From assembly GCA_028275025.1 (NCBI GenBank), contig JAQCNM010000152.1, positions 1 to 44,484 of the forward strand: 44,484 nucleotides of DNA. Reading direction: 5' to 3'. Below, piece after piece: positions 1-9,539 of the stretch. The DNA comes from Halovenus sp. Its GTDB lineage: Archaea; Halobacteriota; Halobacteria; Halobacteriales; Haloarculaceae. The notes beneath the pieces are model-generated. The model was not told where the DNA came from. It saw only the letters and a list, made by a program, of their open reading frames with translations, and searched no databases. How positions within the stretch are numbered: position 1 is the stretch's first letter; every line of letters starts with the position of its first letter. The position numbers were made by a program, and so were the translations under genes.

Positions 1-60
1 TCGGCCCGTGACAGCGTCACCGTCTGGGGATACCGCTAGAATTAATAGATTTTACGCAAG

Positions 61-70
61 TTTTATATAA
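61..70 (+). promoter_or_regulatory. Archaeal TATA box for the TFB gene
   Basis: ttttatataa about 30 nt upstream of the ATG at 97 in otherwise GC-rich DNA. Confidence 0.6.
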
Positions 71-96
71 TCTCATACTACTACTACAAAAATGCG

Positions 97-1062
97 ATGA
101 CACGGGCTAGCCGCCAGCGGGAGCGTGAGCGGGAATCTATCGGTGAACAGGGGAACAGCGAACGCGTGTCGACGTGTCCGGAGTGTGGGTCGGACAGTGT
201 AGTCAAAGACGCCGACAGAGGGGAACTCGTCTGTGACGACTGCAGTCTCGTCGTGGAGGAGGGAAACATCGACCCGGGGCCGGAGTGGCGGGCGTTCAAT
301 CACCAGGAGCGACAGAAGAAGTCCCGCGTCGGTGCGCCGACGACGAAGACGATGCACGACAAGGGGCTGACGACCACTATCGACTGGAAGGACAAGGACG
401 CTTACGGGCGGTCTATCTCCTCGAAAAAGCGGAGTCAGATGCACCGTCTGCGCAAGTGGCAAGAGCGCATCCGAACAAAGGATGCCGGGGAGCGGAACCT
501 CCAGTTCGCACTGTCCGAGGTCGACCGGATGGCCTCGGCACTGGGAGTCCCGCGGTCGGTACGGGAGGTGGCGTCGGTCATCTACCGGCGTGCACTAAAA
601 GACGACCTCATCCGCGGCCGCTCTATCGAGGGTGTGGCGACGAGTGCGCTGTACGCGGCCTGTCGAAAACAGGGTATCCCACGCAGTCTCGAGGAGATCG
701 CGGACGTCTCCCGGGTGGAGCGAAAGGAGATCGGCCGCACGTACCGGTACATCTCACAGGAACTAGGTCTGGAGATGGAGCCGGTCGATCCAAAAAAGTA
801 CGTTCCACGGTTCTGCTCCGAACTCGATCTCTCCGGGGAAGTCCAGACAAAGGCAAAGGAGATAATCGAGACGACCGCAGAGCAGGGACTGCTCTCGGGA
901 AAGTCCCCGACCGGGTACGCGGCCGCCGCCATCTACGCGGCCTCACTGCTTTGCAACGAGAAAAAGACCCAGCGTGAGGTCGCCGACGTCGCGCAGGTCA
1001 CCGAGGTCACGATCCGGAACCGCTATCAAGAACAGATCGAAGCGATGGGCATCCACAACTAA
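97..1062 (+). CDS. tfb: Transcription initiation factor IIB (TFB)
   Basis: N-terminal zinc ribbon [24 protein letters not shown]-finger-like [11 protein letters not shown], and two cyclin-like repeats. Confidence 0.96.
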   Translation: MTRASRQRERERESIGEQGNSERVSTCPECGSDSVVKDADRGELVCDDCSLVVEEGNIDPGPEWRAFNHQERQKKSRVGAPTTKTMHDKGLTTTIDWKDKDAYGRSISSKKRSQMHRLRKWQERIRTKDAGERNLQFALSEVDRMASALGVPRSVREVASVIYRRALKDDLIRGRSIEGVATSALYAACRKQGIPRSLEEIADVSRVERKEIGRTYRYISQELGLEMEPVDPKKYVPRFCSELDLSGEVQTKAKEIIETTAEQGLLSGKSPTGYAAAAIYAASLLCNEKKTQREVADVAQVTEVTIRNRYQEQIEAMGIHN

Positions 1063-1092
1063 CGGCAGTCGGTCGACTGCCGGACATTTTTT
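1063..1092 (+). terminator. Hairpin plus T-tract downstream of tfb
   Basis: cggcagtc-ggtc-gactgccg (8-bp perfect stem) followed by gacatttttt, directly after the stop codon. Confidence 0.6.
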
Positions 1093-1220
1093 GAGCGCGT
1101 GTGACAGCCACTGGCTACTGTCGAACCGGTCTGCCTACTGTAAGATATTCCAGTAATGCCCGTTACAAAAACGTATTTCAGATTACACTTATTCGGGTGG
1201 GGGGTCTGTATCTACACGTG

Positions 1221-1487
1221 ATGTACGACGTACACCCGTACTCGACATCTGCGACAGAGGAACAGAACAGACGCGGTGTGGCGACGTTCGCCGCGTACTC
1301 GATGACCGTAGCGGCAGTTGTGGCGTTTGTCGTCGCTCCGGTCGTGATGACCGGTGCGGTGCTGGCGCTCGTGGTCGTTCGGGCCCGGCGGCGACTGGTG
1401 CACCTGTGGCACCGGATACGGAGCGACGGGGGACCGGCGGCCGCCGACGTCGACGCCGGCAGTACGACCCGAGCGGGACCCCGGTAG
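1221..1487 (+). CDS. Small hypothetical membrane protein (88 aa)
   Basis: MYDVHPYSTSATEEQNRRGVATFAAYSMTVAAVVAFVVAPVVMTGAVLALVVVRARRR; hydrophobic segment followed by a basic stretch. The internal ATG at 1221 is preferred. Confidence 0.55.
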   Translation: MYDVHPYSTSATEEQNRRGVATFAAYSMTVAAVVAFVVAPVVMTGAVLALVVVRARRRLVHLWHRIRSDGGPAAADVDAGSTTRAGPR

Positions 1488-1569
1488 CACGACGCGACAG
1501 CTCCGGTAACGGGGTCAAAGCGGGGTCGTACCCGACGACACGATCCGCTCGGGGCCGGGTCCGACAGCG

Positions 1570-2691
1570 TCACCGGACAGCGGCGGTCGCCTCGTGCATG
1601 ATATCGAGTGCCTCGCGGAGCGTGTCGGTGTCGGTCGCGTAGGAGATGCGCGCGTGGCCGGCACCGCCGTCACCGAACGCCTCGCCGGGTACGACCACGA
1701 CACCCCGATCGAGCACCTCCTCGACCCAGCCGTCGGGGACACGCGGCATCGCGTAGAACGCCCCCTCGGGGGTCGGACAGTCCAGTCCCATCTCCTCGAG
1801 TTCCCCGAGCACGAGGTCGCGCCGGCGCTCGAAGGCTGTGACCATCTCCTCGACCGGCTCCTGTGGCCCCGAGAGCGCCGCCTCGGCGGCGTACTGTGAG
1901 GGGGCCGAGGCACACGCCTGGACGTACTGGTGGACCCGAAGCATCCGTTCGATGCGGTCGTGGCTGGCGGTGACCCAGCCGAGTCGCCACCCGGTCATCG
2001 AGTACGTCTTCGAGCAGGCGTTGACCACGACGACGTTGTCTGTCTCGGCAAACGCCGCCGGGGAGCGGTGTTCACCCTCGAATATCATGGACTCGTAGAC
2101 CTCATCGGAGATACAGAGCAGGTCGTGTTCGTCGGCGATGCGGGCGAACCCGCGCATGTCCTCGACGGACTGGACCGCACCGGTCGGGTTGGCGGGGCTG
2201 TTCACGACGAACGCGGCGGTCTCGTCGGTGATTGCAGCCTCCACCGCCGCCGGGTCGAGGGTGAGGTCCTCGCGCAATCCGACCGGTCGAGGCTGTCCGC
2301 CGGCCAGTCGTGTCAGCGCGTCGTAGGAGACGAACCCGGGGTCGGGGATGATGACCTCGTCGCCGGCATCGACGTGGGCCTCCATGACGACGTGGAGGGC
2401 CTCACTGCCGCCGGCCGTGGCGATGACGTTCGCCGGGTCGACCGTGAACTCGTTTTCGCGGTCGTATTTTCGAGCAATCGCCTCCCGGAGCTCCCGTGTC
2501 CCCTTGTTCGAGGTGTACCCGTCGGCGTCACCGGCCTCGATGGCCGCGACGGCGGCCTCCTTTGCGTGTGCCGGTGTCGGGAAGTCCGGCTGTCCCAGAC
2601 CGAGGTTGATCGCGTCCTCGCCGGCAGCCTCGAAAACCTCCCTGATACCGCTTATCGATACCTGCTCGACACGGCTCGAAAACTCCGTCAT
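1570..2691 (-). CDS. PLP-dependent class I/II aminotransferase (aspartate aminotransferase family)
   Basis: INLGLGQPDFPTP, VNSPANPTGAV, SDEVYESMIFEG, NACSKTYSMTGWRLGW motifs. Start chosen at MTEFSSRVEQVSISGIREVFE. Confidence 0.93.
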   Translation of the reverse strand: MTEFSSRVEQVSISGIREVFEAAGEDAINLGLGQPDFPTPAHAKEAAVAAIEAGDADGYTSNKGTRELREAIARKYDRENEFTVDPANVIATAGGSEALHVVMEAHVDAGDEVIIPDPGFVSYDALTRLAGGQPRPVGLREDLTLDPAAVEAAITDETAAFVVNSPANPTGAVQSVEDMRGFARIADEHDLLCISDEVYESMIFEGEHRSPAAFAETDNVVVVNACSKTYSMTGWRLGWVTASHDRIERMLRVHQYVQACASAPSQYAAEAALSGPQEPVEEMVTAFERRRDLVLGELEEMGLDCPTPEGAFYAMPRVPDGWVEEVLDRGVVVVPGEAFGDGGAGHARISYATDTDTLREALDIMHEATAAVR

Positions 2692-2791
2692 ACCCGAACG
2701 GCCGGCCCGGGAGCGGTTAACGCTGCCGGTCAGGTGTCGGTCGCCGACAGCCGTGTTGGACTCGGTCGAACCCGTGCTCGTTGGCCGCGGC

Positions 2792-4192
2792 TCAGGTCGC
2801 GCTCGACGGCTGCTTCTCGCCGACACCGGTGATGCGCGCCGAGGTGATACGGGTGTTCTCGACCTCTTCGACGCGGATCTCGAGCCCGTCGTAGTCGATT
2901 ATCTCGCCCTCCTCGACGAGCCGGCCAACCCGGTTGAACAGAAACCCGGCGACGGTCTCGAACTCCTCGCCCTCGGGCAGGTCGATACCGAGTTGCTCGT
3001 TGACTACGTCGATGTTGACCCCACCTCGCACCAGCACCGTCGAGTCGTCGATGCGCTCGATCGGCTCGTCCTCGCCGCCCTCCAGGATCTCGCCGACGAT
3101 CTCCTCGACGAGGTCCTCGATGGTGACGAGCCCCTCGGTCGTGCCGAACTCGTCGATGACGATCACCATATCGAGGCGCTGCTCGCGCATCTCGGCGAGC
3201 AGTTCGTCGACGTTCTTCGACTCTGGAACGTGCAGTGTCGGGTCGATGAGGTCCCCGAGGTCGATGCCGTCGGCGTTGTAGTGTCGGTCCCGGACCAGGT
3301 CAGAGATCTCGACGATGCCGATGACGTTGTCGAGTGAGCCCTCGTAGACGGGCACACGGTTGTGGCCAGCCTGGATGCATATCTCGATGGCCTCGTCCAT
3401 CGAGACACTCTTGGAGACGGCAGTCATGTCGAGCCGGGGGGTCATCACCTCCTTCGCGATCGTCCGGTTGAACCGGAGGGTTCGCTGGAGCATCGCCCGC
3501 TCTTCCTCCTCGATGACCCCCTCGCGCTCGCCGCTCCGTATCATCTCCCGGATCTCGTCGCGCGTGATGTACCCCTCCTCGATGGGGGCCTGGCCGCCGC
3601 TGACCCTGTTTATCGCCCGGGTGAGATAGTCGAAAAGAACAACCAGCGGCAACAGCAGGTACTCGGCGAGTTTCAGCAGTCTGGCCGTGCGCAGCGCCCA
3701 GGACTCCGTGTTGTCGACCGCGTAGGACTTTGGCGCGCTCTCACCGAACAGCAACACGAGCGCCGTAATCCCGAACGTCGCCAGAAACACCGCCTGGCTC
3801 TGGCTCAGAAAAAGCGCAAGCAGCCCCGTCGCGATAGACGACATCGCGATGTTGACGAGATTGTTGCCGACGAGAATCGTCACGAGCAGGCGGTGTGGGT
3901 CCCGTTTCAGTGCACGCAGCGTCTTTGCCCCGGGTCTGCCCTCACCGACGACTGCCTCGATACGGTGGTCCGGAAACGCGAACATCGCGATCTCCGAGGA
4001 GGAGAAAAACGCGGACAGCACGAGCAACACCAGGATAACGAGTCCCCCGAGCGCGGCGAACGTGGTCTTCGACACCGACTGGCCGAGGAGTTCGACGGTC
4101 AGTGGCACGGCTGTCGCGGCAGTAGATACCGTGTCGACCCGGAGGGCTCCGGCAGCGAGCAACTGCATCGGCCTACCGTTCAGTGCGGTCAC
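2792..4192 (-). CDS. Hemolysin/CorC-type transporter-associated protein (DUF21 + CBS pair + CorC_HlyC domain)
   Basis: FFSSSEIAMFAF; VMTPRLDMTAV; CBS pair; VIDEFGTTEGLVTIEDLVEEIVGEI. Confidence 0.93.
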   Translation of the reverse strand: MTALNGRPMQLLAAGALRVDTVSTAATAVPLTVELLGQSVSKTTFAALGGLVILVLLVLSAFFSSSEIAMFAFPDHRIEAVVGEGRPGAKTLRALKRDPHRLLVTILVGNNLVNIAMSSIATGLLALFLSQSQAVFLATFGITALVLLFGESAPKSYAVDNTESWALRTARLLKLAEYLLLPLVVLFDYLTRAINRVSGGQAPIEEGYITRDEIREMIRSGEREGVIEEEERAMLQRTLRFNRTIAKEVMTPRLDMTAVSKSVSMDEAIEICIQAGHNRVPVYEGSLDNVIGIVEISDLVRDRHYNADGIDLGDLIDPTLHVPESKNVDELLAEMREQRLDMVIVIDEFGTTEGLVTIEDLVEEIVGEILEGGEDEPIERIDDSTVLVRGGVNIDVVNEQLGIDLPEGEEFETVAGFLFNRVGRLVEEGEIIDYDGLEIRVEEVENTRITSARITGVGEKQPSSAT

Positions 4193-4267
4193 TCATGAGG
4201 CTTGTGACAGGAGTGGGTCGGCCTCGGGGTCGAAAGTTCTTAACCCCAGTTCGGCTGAAAACTGGGT

Positions 4268-4522
4268 ATGCGGAAGCTCATCGTTCGCGGGGACCCCGGT
4301 ATCCGGAAGGGGGCGATCATCGAGTACGACGGCGAGCGGTACGTCTGCTTCGGCATCAACCGCCAGGGTGACTGGCACGGGCCAGACCGCCCACAGCTCT
4401 GGTGTACGGTCGGTGCTGCAGACGAGCAGGAGAGATACGAGCGCCGGGAGTACGTCCCGATGCATCTCGATGTCGAGGCCGTCGATGCCGCCGACATCGA
4501 CGTGTTGCAGGCCTCGGTATAG
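4268..4522 (+). CDS. HAH_0734 family haloarchaeal protein
   Basis: 84 aa, MRKLIVRGDPGIRKGAIIEYDGERYVCFGINRQGDWHGPDRPQLWCTVG; recognised haloarchaeal conserved small protein pattern. Confidence 0.85.
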   Translation: MRKLIVRGDPGIRKGAIIEYDGERYVCFGINRQGDWHGPDRPQLWCTVGAADEQERYERREYVPMHLDVEAVDAADIDVLQASV

Positions 4523-4531
4523 GCCACGGCT

Positions 4532-4565
4532 CCGGGGGACCCCCGGTCGGGCCTGAAGCTTTTTT
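4532..4565 (+). terminator. Possible terminator hairpin overlapping the downstream promoter
   Basis: ccggggg-a-cccccgg dyad then gaagcttttta; the T-tract may instead be the TATA box of the gene at 4589. Confidence 0.35.
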
Positions 4566-4588
4566 ATTGTCCACGCAGACTCTCAGGT

Positions 4589-5146
4589 GTGACCGACGAG
4601 TTACCCGTGCACGTCAACCGTGACGGCCGGCGAGAGCTCGACGTGCCGGACACCGTCGAGGTGACCGACTCGTTCGACGTCCGGTTCGTCAACCACGGGG
4701 AGGCGACACACGTCCACCTGAACACCGACGACAGTCTCTCGCGGGCTGTCACCGTCGACGCGGGTAACCGTCACGTGCCGGGGAGCGGGGAGCGACGGGT
4801 GCGTATCGACGTGGATACGGGTGGCCTGGAGCGGGACGCCGCGTACGGCACACTCGAGCTGTCGACCGGGTACGGCGCCGAGCAGCGCGTCATCGACGTC
4901 GAGGTGAGAGACCCAGAGGCGGCACAGACCACCGTCGACGTGGACGAGCGGCTGGCAGAGCCCCCGAGTGGGGGCGCGGGGCTTTTCGACCGACCGGAGC
5001 TCGTGGTGCTCGGGCTGGCGATGGCCGCGGCCACGCTGGCGACGCTCACCGCCGCCGTCGTCGACGAGACAGTCGTCGTGGTCGGTGTGAGCGTGGTAGT
5101 CGGAGCTGTGCTCGTCGCGCTCGGGTTTCTGCTCCGGCGCGGGTGA
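4589..5146 (+). CDS. Conserved haloarchaeal-type protein, beta-rich N-terminus with C-terminal transmembrane hairpin (DUF7524-like)
   Basis: 185 aa, GTG start; two hydrophobic segments at the C-terminus (LVVLGLAMAAATLATLTAAVV; VVVVGVSVVVGAVLVALGFLL). Confidence 0.75.
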   Translation: MTDELPVHVNRDGRRELDVPDTVEVTDSFDVRFVNHGEATHVHLNTDDSLSRAVTVDAGNRHVPGSGERRVRIDVDTGGLERDAAYGTLELSTGYGAEQRVIDVEVRDPEAAQTTVDVDERLAEPPSGGAGLFDRPELVVLGLAMAAATLATLTAAVVDETVVVVGVSVVVGAVLVALGFLLRRG

Positions 5147-5160
5147 GAAAACGGGGGTAC

Positions 5161-5526
5161 TCAGACGACAGCCCGGGCGAGGCTACCGACCACGGGTGCA
5201 GCGAGCGCGATAGCGACACCGAGCCCGGCGAGTTCACCGGTCGCACGCACCGCGCCCAGCGCGCCGGGGAGCGCGAGCGAGACCCCCCAGACCAGCACGA
5301 CGAGCACACCGAACCCGAGTGCGGCGACGACGGCACGCCGGAGGCTGGCCGCGACCAGGCCGACGAGTGCCCCACCGACGACCAGACCGAGCCAGTGGAC
5401 CGTCGACAGCACCAGCCCGACGACGAGAGCGACTACCAGTGCCACCCAGTGTGGACCCGACTCCTCGCGGACACGGCCCAACTGCTCGCTGGCGGCCACC
5501 ACCGGACCCGCGGCGTCGTCGCTCAT
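5161..5526 (-). CDS. Small multi-pass membrane protein
   Basis: 121 aa, mostly hydrophobic; 4-nt overlap with the penicillin acylase stop codon. Confidence 0.75.
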   Translation of the reverse strand: MSDDAAGPVVAASEQLGRVREESGPHWVALVVALVVGLVLSTVHWLGLVVGGALVGLVAASLRRAVVAALGFGVLVVLVWGVSLALPGALGAVRATGELAGLGVAIALAAPVVGSLARAVV

Positions 5527-7946
5527 CCGTCCTCCGCCCGGAACTCGACGGTCAGGTCACCCTCGGGTGTCCGCGAGAGCGAGCGGTACTCGCCGCGGGC
5601 CCACCGGGCGATCTGGTCGTCGTAGTGCTCGGAGAAGTACCGCCCGGAGTTGCCCCCCGGGAGCACGGCGAGAAACTCACCGTCCAGGTCGACCTGCATC
5701 TCCCAGCTCCCGCCCCGGGAGTCCTCGTGGTCGAAGTTCTGGACCGTCTCGCTCGACCCCGCACGCGGGTGTTCGGGGTACGCGAGAAAGTCCAGCCCGA
5801 GGGGGTGCCCGATTCGCCCGGTGTGTGACCGGTCGCCGTAGACGGTCTCGCCGGACGCGTCTCTCTCGTCGAGTGCCGACCGGAGTGCCCTGCGCATGAC
5901 CGCGTCCCGCTTGCGGGGTCCGAACCAGGCGCTGTCCGGGGGAAGCTGCTCGATCGCCCCGTCGGCGGGGTAGTACTCCTCGCCGAGGTCGGCATCCGCG
6001 AACGCCGTCTCGAACAGCTCGTCACGGTACTGGTCCATCCAGCGGTCGAACAGGAGTGCCGCCGAGGAGTCGACCGTCATCCGGTGGTCCCAGCTGTCGA
6101 GTGTGTCCGCAGCCTCGACCAGGTCGTCGTCCTCACTCCCGCGGGCCGCCGCGACGAGGCTGTCGACGAGCGCGACTGCCCGCCCGTCGCGGGTGTCCCG
6201 GCCCACCTCCCGGAGAAACTCGAGGTCGAGGCTCTCACCCGACTCGACGCGCTCGTCGAGCAGGGAGTAGATGCGCTCGCCGCGGTAGCCCGGGTCGAAC
6301 GAGACACCCAGGTAGTACGCGAGGCGGTCGTCGGCCACGGTCTGCTGGTTCGCCGTCGCCAGGTAGGCGGGGTCCTCGACGTGGGGGTTCTCCTCGAACG
6401 GCACCCACGAGAGCGGGTCGTCACCGGGTGAGCTCTCCCAGGCTGGTGGCCGCTCGAACGGGTCGAACCCACCCCACTCGGCCTCCCGAGCCGAGCCATC
6501 GAACACCCGGTTCCCGCCCACCACGGTCCCGTCGACCCGCCGGACCGGGAGCCGGCCGGTCACCTGGAACAGCCGACCGCCCTCGCGGTTGCCGTACACC
6601 AGGTTCTGTGTCGGCACCTCGAACTTCGCCGCCGCGTCGCGCACGTCTGTGACACTCTCACTGTGTGTGAGCTCGTAGACGGCGAGTGTCGTCTCGGTGG
6701 CCGCGTGACCGGTCCAGGCGACACCGACCTCCTGTGTTGCCTCCGTGACGACCGGGCCGTGAACCGACTGTTTGAGCTCGACGGTCTCGTTCGAGCCGTC
6801 GGCGACCTCTATCTCCTCGGTCCTGCTGTCGAACTCGCGGGTCTGCTCGCCGTACGTGTAGCTCTCACCGTCGGGGCCCTGGTCGTAGGTGTAGAAGTCG
6901 ACGACGTCCGCGCCGACGTTGGTGAACCCCCAGGCCCCGTGGTCGTTCTCGCCGATGATGATAAACGGGACACCCGGGAACGTCACGCCGCGGACACGGT
7001 GTGTGGGCCCGTCGAGGTGCATCTCGTACCAGACCGGAGGGGCCTGCAGGTTCAGGTGCGGGTCGTTGCCGACGATGGGGCTGTCGCCGCCCGCGAGCTC
7101 CGGACCGACCACCCAGCTGTTCGAGCCGAGCTGTTGGTCCGGCTCGAACCGCGTCAGCCAGTCGACAGTCCCCTGCTGGACTGTCGGGCCGACGTCCGTC
7201 TCACCCGCCGGGTCGATACCGAGCCCCGCACCGAACGTCTCCGGGTCGTGAAACGACCGGACGACCGGCGGGCGGTCGTCGAACCGGTCGGGGTAGAGCT
7301 GGTCTGCCATCTCCGGGGTGAACTGGTCGGCGACGAGCGTCTTCCGTAGTGTCCGGAAGCTCCCGGTGAGCCCCCACGCGATGAGCTTCTCGACGACCAT
7401 CGAGTCGGCCAGCCGCCACGGCTCTGGTTCGTAATCGAGCAACCGGAACTCGACCGGAGCTGACTCCCGCTCGATGGCCGCGTTGATGCCGTCGACGTAC
7501 GCCTCGGCCGGTGGCCCGGCCGGTGTCCCCCGAACGTGGTCGGCGGTTGCTTCGGCGGCCTCGGCGAACATCATCTCGCGGTGGAACCTGTCTGAATCCA
7601 CCGCGGCCGAGCCGACCACCGCCGAGAGCTCACCCCGAAACAGGCGACGCTGAAGATCCATCTGAAACAGCCGGTCGGTTGCCTGCACGTACCCCGCGGC
7701 AAAGTAGAGAGCCCCCTCGTCGTCGGCGGTCACGGCGGGGACACCCGTCTCGTCGTAGCGGACCTCGGCGGGACCGTACGGGCTGTCCACCGTCGACTGG
7801 CGGTCCGTGCGGGAGGCCCCCCAGACGGAGCCAGAAAGCGGTGCGAACTGTCGGAGGTAGCTGTTCACCGGCGAGAACAGACCCCCGACGACACCGGCGC
7901 CCAGCGCCGCACCGAGCACGGCACGGCGCGTCGTCTCTCGTTCCAT
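5523..7946 (-). CDS. Penicillin acylase family protein (Ntn hydrolase), probably exported
   Basis: QLGSNSWVVGPE (autoprocessing Ser), GDSPIVGNDPHLNLQAPPVWYEMHL, WGFTNVGADVVDFY. The N-terminus MERETTRRAVLGAALGAGVVGG resembles a Tat signal. Confidence 0.92.
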   Translation of the reverse strand: MERETTRRAVLGAALGAGVVGGLFSPVNSYLRQFAPLSGSVWGASRTDRQSTVDSPYGPAEVRYDETGVPAVTADDEGALYFAAGYVQATDRLFQMDLQRRLFRGELSAVVGSAAVDSDRFHREMMFAEAAEATADHVRGTPAGPPAEAYVDGINAAIERESAPVEFRLLDYEPEPWRLADSMVVEKLIAWGLTGSFRTLRKTLVADQFTPEMADQLYPDRFDDRPPVVRSFHDPETFGAGLGIDPAGETDVGPTVQQGTVDWLTRFEPDQQLGSNSWVVGPELAGGDSPIVGNDPHLNLQAPPVWYEMHLDGPTHRVRGVTFPGVPFIIIGENDHGAWGFTNVGADVVDFYTYDQGPDGESYTYGEQTREFDSRTEEIEVADGSNETVELKQSVHGPVVTEATQEVGVAWTGHAATETTLAVYELTHSESVTDVRDAAAKFEVPTQNLVYGNREGGRLFQVTGRLPVRRVDGTVVGGNRVFDGSAREAEWGGFDPFERPPAWESSPGDDPLSWVPFEENPHVEDPAYLATANQQTVADDRLAYYLGVSFDPGYRGERIYSLLDERVESGESLDLEFLREVGRDTRDGRAVALVDSLVAAARGSEDDDLVEAADTLDSWDHRMTVDSSAALLFDRWMDQYRDELFETAFADADLGEEYYPADGAIEQLPPDSAWFGPRKRDAVMRRALRSALDERDASGETVYGDRSHTGRIGHPLGLDFLAYPEHPRAGSSETVQNFDHEDSRGGSWEMQVDLDGEFLAVLPGGNSGRYFSEHYDDQIARWARGEYRSLSRTPEGDLTVEFRAEDG

Positions 7947-8142
7947 ACCTCGGGGTGTGGCGGTTCGGCTATGTACTTTTCGGGGGCCTGTGTCGAGTCC
8001 CCGGGCTGGCGGTTGTCCGGGGTGACCGGTGAGTCGTTCGTTCTCGACAGGTGTGCCGAGCGCTGTGGTCTGGGCTGTCGGCTGTGGGGTCTGCACGGGG
8101 AGCGGTTACAAGAGTTAATACCGTGGCGAGATTCAGTATGGT

Positions 8143-8973
8143 ATGGAGCGGATTCCGTTTGGCATCAGCCGTCTGGACACCACGCTCGGTGGGGGTGCCC
8201 CCCGGGGTAGTGTGGTGTTGCTGGCCGGCGAGGCCGGGGCAGGTGCACGGGAGTTCATGTACACCTCCGCGGTGATGAACGGGGTGGCTCACACCGACCG
8301 GGAGCTGTTCTCGCTTCACTACGGGCGACAGCCGCCAAACGCGATCCTTCCCGAGGAGGTCCACTACCTCTCCTTTACCGACAGCGAGGCACAGCTCCGG
8401 AAGAATCTCGAGCTGTCGATGGAGACCGAACTCGCCGAGGCGGGGCTCGCACACATCAACTTCCAGTCGCTCGCAAACGAGTACTTTCGGAACAGTTCAC
8501 TCCCGCGGGAGTGGTACGTCGACGAGGACAGCGACCGGAGCCTCTACCCCGGTGAGGAGCAGAGCCTGGTGAACTTCACCGGCGACATGCTGAACAACCG
8601 CGCCCCGGACAGTCTCGTCGTCATCGACTCGCTGTCGGACCTGGTGAGTGCCACCGGCGAACAGCTCGAGTGGGCGGATATCGTCTACCTGGTAAAGGGG
8701 CTCCGGCGGGTCTCTCAGTCCTGGAACAGCCTCATCCTGTTACACGTCGACCACGAGGCACTCACCGACACCGAGGAGGGCCAGCTCGTCGGGAGCTGCA
8801 CCGGAACACTCCGGTTCGACTGGTCGAGCGGCGGGAGTATGCTCGCGCGCACAGTGGTGCTTCAGAGCTTCCGGGGTGTGCTCTCGCAGATCGACGAGGA
8901 CGAACTCGTCCAGTTCGAGGCCGACCTCGGTGACTCCGGGTTCCGTATCAGTGACGTCCGCAAGATACGCTGA
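8143..8973 (+). CDS. RecA/RadA-superfamily ATPase-like protein (RAD55/HTR-like family)
   Basis: IPFGISRLDTTLGGGAPRGSVVLLAGEAGAGAREFMY (Walker A-like), DSLVVIDSLSDLV (Walker B-like). Confidence 0.85.
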   Translation: MERIPFGISRLDTTLGGGAPRGSVVLLAGEAGAGAREFMYTSAVMNGVAHTDRELFSLHYGRQPPNAILPEEVHYLSFTDSEAQLRKNLELSMETELAEAGLAHINFQSLANEYFRNSSLPREWYVDEDSDRSLYPGEEQSLVNFTGDMLNNRAPDSLVVIDSLSDLVSATGEQLEWADIVYLVKGLRRVSQSWNSLILLHVDHEALTDTEEGQLVGSCTGTLRFDWSSGGSMLARTVVLQSFRGVLSQIDEDELVQFEADLGDSGFRISDVRKIR

Positions 8974-9014
8974 CCCGCGGCAGTCCGGGACCGACCGCCG
9001 GGTGACGGGCGGTC

Positions 9015-9443
9015 TCACCTGTCGACGGGCCGGACTGTGGTCGGCACCAGTTCCATTATGTTCGTTATCTCGTCGTCGACGGTGCGTCGAAAGAACCGCT
9101 CGACACCGGGGAGCTTGCCGTCGACGACGAACCGGTTGCGGACACGACAGCCCGTTTGCCGCTCGGTCAGCTCGTGTTCGCCGGTCACGTCCATCGCCTT
9201 CGACCGACCGACGAAGTTCACGTACCCCGGCGGGTTCCGTTCGAGGTCACGGGTTCGGACGGCCATCGTTCGACTGCCGAGCGGACCCGGCAGGGCGACC
9301 TGCCAGACCGTCTCCTCACCCGCACTCTCGAAGCTGTCGACCACGTCGATAGCCCGGGCCCTGTTCCCGTCGTCGGCGAGCAGGTCCCAGACCGCCCTCC
9401 GCGGGGCGTCGACATCGAACGACCGCTCCACCTCGACGGTCAT
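9015..9443 (-). CDS. SRPBCC / polyketide cyclase-like (START-fold) protein
   Basis: MTVEVERSFDVDAPRRAVWDLLADDGNRARAIDVVDSFE, a typical SRPBCC N-terminus. Confidence 0.85.
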   Translation of the reverse strand: MTVEVERSFDVDAPRRAVWDLLADDGNRARAIDVVDSFESAGEETVWQVALPGPLGSRTMAVRTRDLERNPPGYVNFVGRSKAMDVTGEHELTERQTGCRVRNRFVVDGKLPGVERFFRRTVDDEITNIMELVPTTVRPVDR

Positions 9444-9539
9444 ACCCGACGTTCGTGTCTGACTGGCTTAAATCGCCTGTCTGAACCGGGTCTGCCGGCC
9501 GGGGGAGTGGTCACGGGCGGAGACAACGGGCGAACACAG

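Noticed and set aside
285-977. Long overlapping ORFs in alternative frames, e.g. 230 aa at 285-977 inside tfb, and others throughout the window
   Set aside because: High GC suppresses stop codons. These ORFs are Arg/Gly/Pro-rich with no recognisable motifs and overlap well-supported genes.
8994-9013. accgcc-8 nt-ggcggt stem between the RecA-like and SRPBCC genes as a notable element
   Set aside because: A short GC-rich stem between convergent genes is likely a simple terminator or chance; not reported as a finding.
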